DNA of 47,242 nucleotides from contig JAGGWN010000116.1 in NCBI GenBank assembly GCA_021157415.1, positions 1-47,242 of the forward strand, written 5' to 3'. The stretch comes from Bacteroidales bacterium (GTDB lineage Bacteria > Bacteroidota > Bacteroidia > Bacteroidales > VadinHA17). A program made the translations under genes and the position numbers. Shown here piece after piece: positions 16,909-24,781 of this stretch (its first letter is position 1; each line of letters opens with the position of its first letter). Under the pieces are notes generated by a model that saw nothing but the letters and a program-made list of their open reading frames with translations, was not told the origin of the DNA and did no database searches.

Positions 16909-18042
16909 TCAGGTGATATCGAATGCTGAGACATATACTGGCTTTTCATGATACAGGCGTATATGCCCGGGAGTCATTTTCAGAAACCGCATACGCACAT
17001 CCGCCGGAACAGCAGTTACCAATTTCCCGAAGAGTCCTTTTCGCGGCATTCTTCGCATGATTTCCACCAACGGACTTTTAATATCATGCCAGAAAATACC
17101 CAGCGAAAGACCGAAGCGACAAAGTGCTGACTCAAACAAAACCGATAACACATGCTCGTATCCTCTCTCATAAAAAAGGCCTTCAAAAGCCACAAACCGA
17201 AACCCGTGACCATCATAAAACTTTCTCAACAGCGGAATGTAAGGAAGCACTTTCAGAAAAAACCAACCTGTAATTCCGGGCATCTCCACAATCTCCCAGT
17301 TAACCTCGAATGCTTGTATCCCGGCGACAATCTCTCCCTGCTGATTGCGATATACCAGGTATCCATTCCGGTAAAACAGCGGTTCTTCCTGGAACAAGGT
17401 ATAATCCTTATAAAAATCACGGATTTTTTGCAGTACTACAGACTTCTCCTCTTGCCGAACCGCGAAAACATCCGGATGTTGCTTCGGAAAAAAACGACTG
17501 AAATAGGTTTGGCTCATCTGACAAACCGTAACATATCCCATCCTTTTACTCATCTGCATGGAAGGAATGTTTTCTTTTTCAATATATGCATATAAAATGG
17601 AAGGGGTCTCATTTACTCCTTTCAAATGTTGTTCAACCTGCCCCATAAACTCTTCCACCTGCTCTTTAATAATACTACCCCGGGGGGTTTTTTTCTTAGT
17701 TAATTCTTTTTTGCTTTTACCTGATTTGCTTTTTTTTACCTGAGAAAACTTAATCGAAAAATAACGGATGTAGTATGTATTTATCTTTTCCTTACCATTA
17801 AATGCCTGTCGCCTGACAAAACCAACTGTTCCCAATAGTCGGCCATATTTTCTCAATGACATAAACCATGTCTCCCGGATGGCAGCCAACCTGTCTCTGA
17901 TATCCAGTTGCCGGTAACGAAGTTTACCTTCTGTTCCAAGGATATAGTCTGTCAATAAAGTAAAGATATCTTTCGTAGGTCTTTCGCTGATATCCACTTC
18001 CAGATCAAGATACTGCAGGAATTTTTTCTTTTTTTCTTCCAT
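16909..18042 (-). CDS. Putative GNAT-fold protein, function unknown
   Basis: 377 residues, cytosolic (no signal or membrane segment). Residues ~55-185 resemble an acetyltransferase fold, with YIEKENIPSMQMSKRMGYV near 155-173 like the last conserved part of GNAT domains (N..S..M...GY). A Lys/Ser-rich insertion (about 102-120) interrupts this domain. The second half (~200-370) may be a second, diverged GNAT domain. Substrate unknown. It is divergent from the zinc-ribbon operon and shares its 140-bp promoter region; a one-mismatch -7 box (TAAGTTCG, 18056-18063) with a TTTG 17 bases upstream could drive it, so co-regulation is possible. Confidence 0.65.
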   Translation of the reverse strand: MEEKKKKFLQYLDLEVDISERPTKDIFTLLTDYILGTEGKLRYRQLDIRDRLAAIRETWFMSLRKYGRLLGTVGFVRRQAFNGKEKINTYYIRYFSIKFSQVKKSKSGKSKKELTKKKTPRGSIIKEQVEEFMGQVEQHLKGVNETPSILYAYIEKENIPSMQMSKRMGYVTVCQMSQTYFSRFFPKQHPDVFAVRQEEKSVVLQKIRDFYKDYTLFQEEPLFYRNGYLVYRNQQGEIVAGIQAFEVNWEIVEMPGITGWFFLKVLPYIPLLRKFYDGHGFRFVAFEGLFYERGYEHVLSVLFESALCRFGLSLGIFWHDIKSPLVEIMRRMPRKGLFGKLVTAVPADVRMRFLKMTPGHIRLYHEKPVYVSAFDIT

Positions 18043-18123
18043 TCTTTCCTATGCTCGAACTTACCGATAAAAACGCCTGCCAAAATTTGCAAAAAACTAC
18101 GGGATAAAAAAATTGGCATGTAT

Positions 18124-18154
18124 TTTGTTTGTGAACATATGTTCATTATATTTG
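18124..18154 (+). promoter_or_regulatory. Consensus Bacteroidota promoter of the zinc-ribbon/DUF89 operon
   Basis: TTTG (18124-18127), a 19-base spacer and TATATTTG (18147-18154) match the -33/-7 consensus perfectly. An AAGGAGG ribosome site lies ahead of ATG 18183. A second TTTG occurs at 18128. Confidence 0.8.
18132..18145. promoter_or_regulatory. 14-bp palindromic operator inside the promoter spacer
   Basis: TGAACATATGTTCA is a perfect palindrome located wholly between the -33 and -7 boxes, where a bound protein would block polymerase. The TGAAC...GTTCA form resembles operators of ArsR/SmtB-type metal- or redox-sensing repressors (core TGAA-N6-TTCA). No regulator gene of that family lies in the window. 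Confidence 0.65.
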
Positions 18155-18182
18155 TAAAAATAAACATAAGGAGGATAAAATT

Positions 18183-18410
18183 ATGACACATGGAAATGGA
18201 TTATTCGGACAGGGAAAAGGATTGGGACGTGGTGGTGGTCGCGGACGCAATAACGGTGGAGGATACGGTTCCGGAGGATATTGTATCTGTGCCAAATGCG
18301 GTACCCGTGTACCACATCAGCAGGGAACTCCCTGTACAGAGATGAAATGTCCCAAGTGCGGACATGTCATGGTGAGGGAGGAATTGCTGGAAGACCGCAG
18401 AAAGAAATGA
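18183..18410 (+). CDS. Small zinc-ribbon protein with Gly/Arg-rich N-terminus
   Basis: 75 residues. The first ~33 are Gly/Arg/Asn-rich with a GRGGGRGR stretch, likely disordered and possibly nucleic-acid binding. The rest has six Cys: YCICAKCG (34, 36, 39), PC (51) and KCPKCG (56, 59), a rubredoxin/zinc-ribbon-like metal site using probably four of them. Similar small proteins exist in anaerobic bacteria and archaea, but I know of no assigned function. Strong ribosome site (AAGGAGG). Its stop overlaps the next start (ATGA), so translation of the DUF89 gene is coupled. First gene of a four-gene operon under the palindromic operator. Confidence 0.85.
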   Translation: MTHGNGLFGQGKGLGRGGGRGRNNGGGYGSGGYCICAKCGTRVPHQQGTPCTEMKCPKCGHVMVREELLEDRRKK

Positions 18411-19255
18411 AAACATACCTGGACTGCATTCCCTGTTTCATGACACAGGCCTTGCGGGCGGGACGCACCGCAGGGCTGGAAGATAAACAGATCAAAACAT
18501 TACTGGACGAAGTCGGTGCCATGATCCGTGATCTTCCGATGGGAAACACCCCGCCCGAAACCGGAGCTGTTATTTATCAGAAAATCCGGGAAATAACGGG
18601 AATTGATGATCCGTTTTTATCCATCAAGCAAAAGAACACCCGGGAAGCATTGGATATGTATCCTGAGCTCAGGCAATTGGTTCGTCGTTCGGACGATCCT
18701 TTGCTCATGGCCATACGACTGGCCATAGCAGGCAATGTGATAGATTTTGGAGTAAACAGAACATTCGATCTGAAAAAAGACATTAAACAGATCTTAAAAC
18801 AGGATTTTGCCATTTTTGATTATGCGGCTTTCCGCAACCAACTGGAAACAGCAAAAAATATTTATTATCTGGGTGACAATGCAGGAGAATCTGTTTTTGA
18901 CCGTATTTTGATCGAAGAAATCAAAAAAACCGTTATATTTGTTGTACGCGGCATTCCGTTAATCAATGATGTTACTTACGAAGATGCCATCATGGCAGGA
19001 CTGGACAAAGTTGCAGAAATTGTTTCCTCCGGCTCCACAGCTCCGGGGAATGTACCGGCATTATGTGATCTTTCATTTATGGAAAAGCTGTCCCGGGCCG
19101 ATATGATCATCAGCAAAGGACAAGGAAATTATGAGGGTCTTTCAGAGGAGCCTCTCCCGGTTTTCTTCCTTCTAAAGGTAAAATGCCAGGTTATAGCAAG
19201 AGACCTGGGTGTAACAGAAAACAGCATCATTTTGAAGCAACAAAAGAACCAATAA
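18407..19255 (+). CDS. DUF89 / ARMT1-like metal-dependent phosphatase
   Basis: 282 residues from ATG 18407, which overlaps the previous stop by 4 bases; an upstream in-frame ATG at 18281 lies inside the zinc-ribbon gene and is rejected. Belongs to the stand-alone prokaryotic DUF89 group (AF1104-like). Motifs: N-terminal CIPC (7-10), GNVIDFG (109-115), GDNAGESVFD (156-165) with the metal-binding Asp-Asn, IPLINDVTYEDA, and KGQGNYEGLSE (237-247). DUF89 proteins are Mn/Co/Ni-dependent phosphatases proposed to remove damaged or excess phosphometabolites; the substrate of this group is unknown. Neighbours rich in cysteine suggest a metal or redox setting. Confidence 0.88.
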   Translation: MKTYLDCIPCFMTQALRAGRTAGLEDKQIKTLLDEVGAMIRDLPMGNTPPETGAVIYQKIREITGIDDPFLSIKQKNTREALDMYPELRQLVRRSDDPLLMAIRLAIAGNVIDFGVNRTFDLKKDIKQILKQDFAIFDYAAFRNQLETAKNIYYLGDNAGESVFDRILIEEIKKTVIFVVRGIPLINDVTYEDAIMAGLDKVAEIVSSGSTAPGNVPALCDLSFMEKLSRADMIISKGQGNYEGLSEEPLPVFFLLKVKCQVIARDLGVTENSIILKQQKNQ

Positions 19256-19271
19256 CAAACCAACTCTCATC

Positions 19272-19724
19272 ATGGTCATGAAAACAACAAAAATCGGGAT
19301 TATTATTTGCGATCGTTATAAAAATTGCGCCGGGGGAAAATGTTTCAGGGCATTACACAACCGGGAAGGAGCCTTTAATATCTATTCCCCCGACGATAAT
19401 GTGGAAATCGTGGGATACACCACCTGCGGGGGATGTCCCGGCAGCAATATTGAATACGCACCCGAAGAAATGAAAAACAACGGGGCCGAAGTCATTCATC
19501 TTGCCACCGGTTTTGTCGTGGGATATCCCCCTTGTCCGTATATCAAACATTTTAAAGATTTTATTGAAGAAAAATACGGATTAAAAGTAATTATAGGGAC
19601 TCATCCCATTCCGCAAAAATATTATCTCACTCACCGGGCACTCAATACCTGGAATACAAAAGAGTGGAAAGAATTTATCCAACCCACACTTTCTGATGAA
19701 AAAACAAGGCTCTCCTACGACTAA
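19272..19724 (+). CDS. CGGC domain-containing protein
   Basis: 150 residues; ATG 19278 is an equally good start. Named for the CGGCPGSN motif (Cys52, Cys55). Other conserved Cys: Cys13 in the IIICDRYKNC segment, Cys19, Cys24 (AGGKC), and Cys88 in GYPPCPYI. The family is small, found mostly in anaerobes, and is thought to bind metal or act in redox chemistry; no reaction is known. Opens with a KIGIIICDRY strand like a Rossmann or thioredoxin-like fold. Lies 16 bp after the DUF89 gene and 38 bp before the RecA-like gene, in the same operon. Confidence 0.85.
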   Translation: MVMKTTKIGIIICDRYKNCAGGKCFRALHNREGAFNIYSPDDNVEIVGYTTCGGCPGSNIEYAPEEMKNNGAEVIHLATGFVVGYPPCPYIKHFKDFIEEKYGLKVIIGTHPIPQKYYLTHRALNTWNTKEWKEFIQPTLSDEKTRLSYD

Positions 19725-19762
19725 CAAATCAATAACATTAAAATATCACGGGAGTTTTGATC

Positions 19763-20512
19763 ATGAAAACACTAAAACTTCAACAGGAATGGTTACAGAA
19801 CATTTTGCCGGATGGTTTCCCTTATCCTTCTTCCACCCTGGTGAGCGGACCGGGAGGATCGGGAAAACCGCTTGTAGGATACATGTTCGCCAAAGAATGG
19901 TTAGAACAGGGAGGCGCTGTGGTCTTTCTTCTTACCAGCACTACCTTTGAATATTTTAAAGATACTATGCGAATGCTGGATATAGATATTGAAAGATTCA
20001 ATGATCATATTTTATATATAGAGTTGGATACCACACAGAAACAGATTATAAAAACAAAAGATAACTATTTGCAGGCCAACTTTGTCATACCGGAAATCTG
20101 GATACAAATGATCAAAGAAATCGACCGGTTCGGAAAACCTTTTGACGATCCGGGGGTAATGGTATCAGGTTCCGCCTTAAACCTTTTATTCTTCTCTGAC
20201 ACATACAAAGAAAAGATTCAGTCCCGTATTCTGGAAACACTGACTGAAAACCGGCGTCATACCTGGCTGTTCACCGTTAACAGTGATGCTTTCAAAGAAC
20301 TGATTACACCCTTGGAAGAAGCGGCAGACAACCTGATGATGAGTCACATGGAAAAGCCTATGCAACTATTTCAGAAAATCATCAACATGAAAGGAGTCTC
20401 TTTTAAGCAGGAAACCGTTAAGGTTCCCCTATCACAGGAAATCCTGAAAAGTTTACGGGAAGAAGCCGAAAAAGGAAAACGGAATCTGATCCCGATGATC
20501 AAAAAACTGTAA
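19763..20512 (+). CDS. RecA/KaiC-like protein with degenerate Walker motifs
   Basis: 249 residues from ATG 19763, with GGGAG eight bases upstream (an in-frame TTG lies 6 bases earlier). Overall fold resembles RAD55/KaiC-type ATPases: N-terminal LVSGPGGSGKPLVGYMFA (27-44), then AVVFLLTSTTFEYF as in the strand after the P-loop. Two departures are plain: the P-loop ends GKP instead of GK[S/T], so the Mg-binding hydroxyl is missing, and the expected Walker B strand reads VMVSGSALNLLF (132-143) without the acidic residue. It may bind a nucleotide without hydrolysing it. Last gene of the operon; convergent with tyrA. Confidence 0.72.
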   Translation: MKTLKLQQEWLQNILPDGFPYPSSTLVSGPGGSGKPLVGYMFAKEWLEQGGAVVFLLTSTTFEYFKDTMRMLDIDIERFNDHILYIELDTTQKQIIKTKDNYLQANFVIPEIWIQMIKEIDRFGKPFDDPGVMVSGSALNLLFFSDTYKEKIQSRILETLTENRRHTWLFTVNSDAFKELITPLEEAADNLMMSHMEKPMQLFQKIINMKGVSFKQETVKVPLSQEILKSLREEAEKGKRNLIPMIKKL

Positions 20513-20536
20513 AGAGCACGGGTAATTGTCACTTAT

Positions 20537-21358
20537 TTATTTTAGCCCTATATTATCCCTTAACTCCAATAAAAATTCATGGATCCCGGCACTGTCCCGC
20601 TTTCTGATCAACTCCATCAGTCCGGCTAGGCTGTCGTGGATCCTTTCCAGTTGAGGTAGGGTAAACGGATTCAATAAAATTTCCGAGAGCAGGTACTTAT
20701 CTTCTGACAACAGACCTGTAGCAATGTTCAGGTGTTTCCTGAAGGTTGTCCCAGGCACCTCCATTTTTACCATACAGGCAGCAAAAACCATGGTCGAGGC
20801 AAAAGGAACCGACAGGGAATAGGCAATGGTTTGATCGTGCTGATCAAAAGAATACTCAAAGATATGCAAGTGCAGGCTTTCATAAAAAGACCTGTAAAAT
20901 GCCTTTCCTTCCTCGCACGATTCCGAAATAATCACTGCATTTTCATTTTTTAGATCTTTGACATTCCCGAAAGTAGGTCCGAACATAGGATGGGTTGAAA
21001 CAAAGCGGTGTGCACATCCGGCATAATATTTTTTCAGTCCGTTTTTCACAGAGGCGATATCCGAGAGGATCGTTTTTTCGGACAGAAAAGGGATCACCCA
21101 ATCATAGACAGCCACGGTTTTTTGCAGGTTGACAGCATTGATGAGCAGATCCGGATCGAACTCCGTGATCTCTTCCGGATTGTTAATGCGTACGGTACGA
21201 AAGACATATTTCATCTTTTCGGGAATCTGGTCATAGATAGCCACATCATAATCCAGGCACAAAGATTCGGCGAGCCAGAGTCCCATTTTTCCGGCCCCGA
21301 GGATCAGAATCTTTTCAATATTCCGTTTTTCCTTTTTCTGTTTTTGTATCTCACTCAT
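20537..21358 (-). CDS. tyrA: Prephenate dehydrogenase family protein (TyrA)
   Basis: 273 residues. Oxidises and decarboxylates prephenate to 4-hydroxyphenylpyruvate for tyrosine. N-terminal Rossmann fold with ILGAGKMGLWLAE (18-30), then INAVNLQKT, DIASVK and STHPMFGPTFG, the last being a family signature containing the active-site His. A helical C-terminal domain follows with a second His in FDQHDQTIAYSLS. Last gene of the aromatic operon, separated from aroC by 120 bp, longer than the other gaps, so it could also have its own start site. No ACT domain is present, so Tyr feedback at this enzyme is not obvious. Confidence 0.9.
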   Translation of the reverse strand: MSEIQKQKKEKRNIEKILILGAGKMGLWLAESLCLDYDVAIYDQIPEKMKYVFRTVRINNPEEITEFDPDLLINAVNLQKTVAVYDWVIPFLSEKTILSDIASVKNGLKKYYAGCAHRFVSTHPMFGPTFGNVKDLKNENAVIISESCEEGKAFYRSFYESLHLHIFEYSFDQHDQTIAYSLSVPFASTMVFAACMVKMEVPGTTFRKHLNIATGLLSEDKYLLSEILLNPFTLPQLERIHDSLAGLMELIRKRDSAGIHEFLLELRDNIGLK

Positions 21359-21478
21359 TCCCGATATTTTAATAAGCCAGCAGTGCTTTTTTAACCTTCA
21401 TCTTTCCTCGTGTTCTTTGTGAATTTCTTATGATTTCTGTGCTTCTGCGTAAAGTTTTCAGGACAGGAACAATGTTCA

Positions 21479-22480
21479 TCAGGTTTCATACCGGTTATTT
21501 ATTTTATACGCATTATACACCAGCCACAGGTCAGCCAGGGTAATGGCAGTCACTGCTTCAAGTACCGGAGGCACCCGCAGGGCGATGCAGGCATCGTGCC
21601 GGCCTTTGATCAGCAGATCTTCCGTCTTTCCGGTTTTCACATTCAGGGTATGTTGTATTTTCCCGATACTGGAGGTTGGTTTCACCACGACACGGAACAC
21701 CAGTTCGTTGCCGTTGGTAATACCTCCGTTGATCCCTCCGGCATGGTTGGTCGCTGTTTTCCCGGTCTCATCCACGATCAGGTCATTGTGTTCGCTGCCC
21801 TTCATTTTAGCCGCAGCAAAGCCCGCTCCGAACTCTATCCCCTTGATGGCCGGGATGGAAAAAACAGCATGGCTGAGTAGTGACTCTGCCGAGTCAAAGA
21901 AAGGCTCTCCGAGGCCTACAGGCAAACCGTTCACCCGGCATACTACGATCCCTCCTATCGAATCCTTTTCATCCACAGCCTTTTGAACTGCAGCTTCAAT
22001 ATCTGCGGAACCTCCGGCTTCTGTCAGCAACGCTTTGATCTCCACACCGGTCAATATTTTTTTTGCGATCACGCCGGCAGCCACGAGAGCGGAAGTCAAC
22101 CGGCCGGAAAAATGACCTCCTCCACGATAGTCATTAAATCCTTTGTATTTTTTCATCGCCACAAAATCGGCATGTCCGGGTCGTGGCATTTCAATCTGCC
22201 GATCATAGTCTCCGGACCGCACATTTGTGTTTTCTATCAGGATTGTTAACGGCGCTCCGGTGGTTTTATCCTTAAACACCCCACTGCGTATCTCCGGCAC
22301 ATCCGGTTCGCTACGTGGTGTAGTCCCTTTGGCACCACTACGGCGGCGGGCCATATCCTCCCGGAAATCCTCCGGGACGAGTACAATCCCCGGCGGGACG
22401 CCATCGATCACGATGCCAACGCCGGCACCATGCGATTCGCCAAAGATCGTCACTGAAAATAATCTGCCGAATTTATTCAT
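21479..22480 (-). CDS. aroC: Chorismate synthase
   Basis: 333 residues. Converts 5-enolpyruvylshikimate-3-phosphate to chorismate with reduced FMN. Starts with the family signature FGRLFSVTIFGESHGAGVGI, then RRRSGAKGTTPRSEPD, FNDYRGGGHFSGRLT with the catalytic His, and HAGGINGGITNGNELVFRV. Slightly shorter than E. coli AroC (361) but with all main motifs. Its start overlaps the aroA stop by 8 bases, so the two are translationally coupled. Confidence 0.97.
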   Translation of the reverse strand: MNKFGRLFSVTIFGESHGAGVGIVIDGVPPGIVLVPEDFREDMARRRSGAKGTTPRSEPDVPEIRSGVFKDKTTGAPLTILIENTNVRSGDYDRQIEMPRPGHADFVAMKKYKGFNDYRGGGHFSGRLTSALVAAGVIAKKILTGVEIKALLTEAGGSADIEAAVQKAVDEKDSIGGIVVCRVNGLPVGLGEPFFDSAESLLSHAVFSIPAIKGIEFGAGFAAAKMKGSEHNDLIVDETGKTATNHAGGINGGITNGNELVFRVVVKPTSSIGKIQHTLNVKTGKTEDLLIKGRHDACIALRVPPVLEAVTAITLADLWLVYNAYKINNRYET

Positions 22481-23723
22481 AGACGTTTCCTCCTAGTTTT
22501 TTCAGATCTTGAAAGAAGTCCGGATAGGATTTACTCACACACTCTTTTCCGTGTATCGTCACGGGATTTTCTGCACGAAAGGCCATGGTGGCGGCAAACA
22601 TGGCTATGCGATGATCCTGATGAGCATCACTCTCACCGCCTGTGACACGGCCTCCATGGATTACCATCGTATCACCCTTCAGATCGATACGCACGCCCAG
22701 CTTGCCGGCTTCTTCCTGCAAGGTGAGCGCACGGTTACTTTCTTTTTCGTACAGGCGGCCGGCACCCCGGATCACGGTCTCCCCCTGTGCATAAGCCGCC
22801 AAACATACCAGTGGTGGAGCGAGGTCGGGACAATGGGTAATATCAAAAAAGAAAGGATGTATGTCACTTTTTTTTACGTACACATACCCCTGTGTCATAT
22901 CGGCTTCCACCCCTGCTGCACCAAGGGCTTCCATAATCCTCCGGTCGGCCTGGCGGCTTTCCGGGTCGAGGCCTGTCACCTTCAGCTCTCCGGCGATGGC
23001 AGCCGCCACCAGCAGAAAAGCAGCCCCGCTCCAGTCGCCTTCAATATCCATTTCCGCAGCTTGATATTCCTGGTTTGCAGGAACAAAAAAACGTTCGTAA
23101 CCGGAGTGTTCGCATTTTACACCAAAGTGCTCCATCACGCGCAAGGTCAGGTCAATGTAAGGCACACTTCTAAGCTTATCAACCCGGATGGTCGAATCCT
23201 TTTCTGCCAACGGCAGGCTCATAAGCAGGCCTGTGAGAAATTGCGAACTTTTGGAGCCGTCCACCCGGATATTTCCTCCCCGGAGTGGCCCATGTACCGT
23301 AACAGGCAAATAGCCTTTGTTTGTTTCCACCGTCACACCAAGGTGTTGCAACGGTTCAGTCATCATACCCATGGGACGTTTCATCAGGGACCCTCTGCCT
23401 GTTATGGTCATGGGTTGTGACAACACCGCTGCCAACGGTGTAAAAAGACGTGCCGTAAGTCCCGATTCGCCAACATCCAGCACATCTTCCAGCAAAGAGA
23501 TCCCTCCTTTTATCAGCCATTCATTGTCCCCTTCCGACACCTCCGCCCCGAGGGACCGGATGACCTGGCGAGCTGCCAGGGCATCGTCACAGGTGCTGGG
23601 ATAACGGACCCGTGTCTCTCCCCTGCTCAGCAATCCGGCAGCCAGCACCCGTATCATCACACTCTTGGAAGCCGGGGCCCGTATCGTGCCTTTCAGAAAA
23701 GAACTTTCTACCGTGATGTCCAT
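22473..23723 (-). CDS. aroA: 3-phosphoshikimate 1-carboxyvinyltransferase (EPSP synthase)
   Basis: 416 residues. Transfers the enolpyruvyl group of PEP to shikimate-3-phosphate. Marks: APASKSVMIRVLAAGLL at the N-terminus (Lys and Ser of the substrate site), GESGLTARLFTPLAAV in place of the usual GNAGTxxR, a known variation in some bacterial groups, DGSKSSQFLTGLLMSLPL, GDWSGAAFLLVAAAI, and DHRIAMFAATMAFR near the C-terminus. Sits 3 bp after aroB and overlaps aroC. The changed PEP-site loop is compatible with class II-like enzymes. Confidence 0.95.
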   Translation of the reverse strand: MDITVESSFLKGTIRAPASKSVMIRVLAAGLLSRGETRVRYPSTCDDALAARQVIRSLGAEVSEGDNEWLIKGGISLLEDVLDVGESGLTARLFTPLAAVLSQPMTITGRGSLMKRPMGMMTEPLQHLGVTVETNKGYLPVTVHGPLRGGNIRVDGSKSSQFLTGLLMSLPLAEKDSTIRVDKLRSVPYIDLTLRVMEHFGVKCEHSGYERFFVPANQEYQAAEMDIEGDWSGAAFLLVAAAIAGELKVTGLDPESRQADRRIMEALGAAGVEADMTQGYVYVKKSDIHPFFFDITHCPDLAPPLVCLAAYAQGETVIRGAGRLYEKESNRALTLQEEAGKLGVRIDLKGDTMVIHGGRVTGGESDAHQDHRIAMFAATMAFRAENPVTIHGKECVSKSYPDFFQDLKKLGGNVYE

Positions 23724-23726
23724 AAT

Positions 23727-24767
23727 TTATATTGTAAACAACTTTATATTTTCCAACAGATCCATAATCTCATCCGGCGACAACGGCCTGATGACTGTCT
23801 TTCCGGCATCTTTCAGTAACACAAAAGGAATTTCCTCTCCTTTCTTTTTCTTATCATGACTGATCAGCTCCATCACTTTGTCCCGGTCAGGTTTAATATG
23901 CGGCAATAACCCCAGGTTTTTCAACAAGGTAAAGATACGTTTTCCAAGCCTATCCTCAGCCAGACCCAGTTGTATGGAAATATCCACTGCCACCACCATG
24001 CCATACGCCACTGCTTTTCCGTGTGGCAGCTCATATAACCGTTCTATCCCGTGCCCATATGTATGTCCGAAATTCAGGATACGTCGCAGACCACGGTCTT
24101 CTTCATCCTGACTGACCACCGCCACTTTAACCCGAACACTTCGCCCGATCAGTTCAGCCAGCAGATCCTGATCTCCGGATATTTCCCGGGGAGTTTTCCC
24201 CTCAATGAGTGTCAGAATTCCGGGGTCACTAATCAACCCGTATTTCACTATTTCTGCCAGTCCTGAAACAAACTCATCTTCCGGTAAGGTTTTCAGAAAA
24301 GCCGGGTCAATCATTACAAAAGACGGTTGTCTGAACGTACCTACCATATTTTTATACTCCCCCAGGTTGATCCCGTTTTTCCCGCCTATGGCAGCATCCA
24401 CCTGTGCCAGCAAAGTAGTCGGCACAAACGATAGGTCCATGCCTCGCTGAAAAGTTGTGGCAACAAATCCCCCCAGGTCACAGATCACCCCTCCGCCGAC
24501 GGCTACCAACATATCAGAACGATTCGCTCCAAGGCGAATAAGCTCCTGATAGAGCAATGCGGCCCTTCCGAGTGACTTGGCCTGTTCTCCCCGGGGAATC
24601 CGTATTACGGGAACATCAGGGAAAGCTTCTCCGTGCAGGGCATAGATCTGATCATCGGTAAGCATTACGATCCTTTTCCCGGCAGTATACTCCTGCAGTT
24701 TCTCAAACGATTCACCGATCAGGATATCCGATGATCCCGTCGCGGCATGCAGCTGATATGTTTTCAT
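23727..24767 (-). CDS. aroB: 3-dehydroquinate synthase
   Basis: 346 residues. Closes DAHP to 3-dehydroquinate using NAD and a divalent metal. Marks: ALVGGGVICDLGGF-type motif (VAVGGGVICDLGGFVA), FVPTTLLAQVDAAIGGKNGIN, and NFGHTYGHGIER with metal-binding His, then LPHGKAVAYGM. Follows the DAHP synthase gene by 14 bp. The later shikimate genes aroD/Q, aroE and aroK are not in the window. Confidence 0.97.
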   Translation of the reverse strand: MKTYQLHAATGSSDILIGESFEKLQEYTAGKRIVMLTDDQIYALHGEAFPDVPVIRIPRGEQAKSLGRAALLYQELIRLGANRSDMLVAVGGGVICDLGGFVATTFQRGMDLSFVPTTLLAQVDAAIGGKNGINLGEYKNMVGTFRQPSFVMIDPAFLKTLPEDEFVSGLAEIVKYGLISDPGILTLIEGKTPREISGDQDLLAELIGRSVRVKVAVVSQDEEDRGLRRILNFGHTYGHGIERLYELPHGKAVAYGMVVAVDISIQLGLAEDRLGKRIFTLLKNLGLLPHIKPDRDKVMELISHDKKKKGEEIPFVLLKDAGKTVIRPLSPDEIMDLLENIKLFTI

Positions 24768-24781
24768 GCTCCCCGGATAAT

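Noticed and set aside
18281-18406. Upstream extension of the DUF89 gene
   Set aside because: It lies in the zinc-ribbon gene in another frame; family proteins start at the YLDCIPC region, and ATG 18407 overlaps the previous stop in the usual coupled way.
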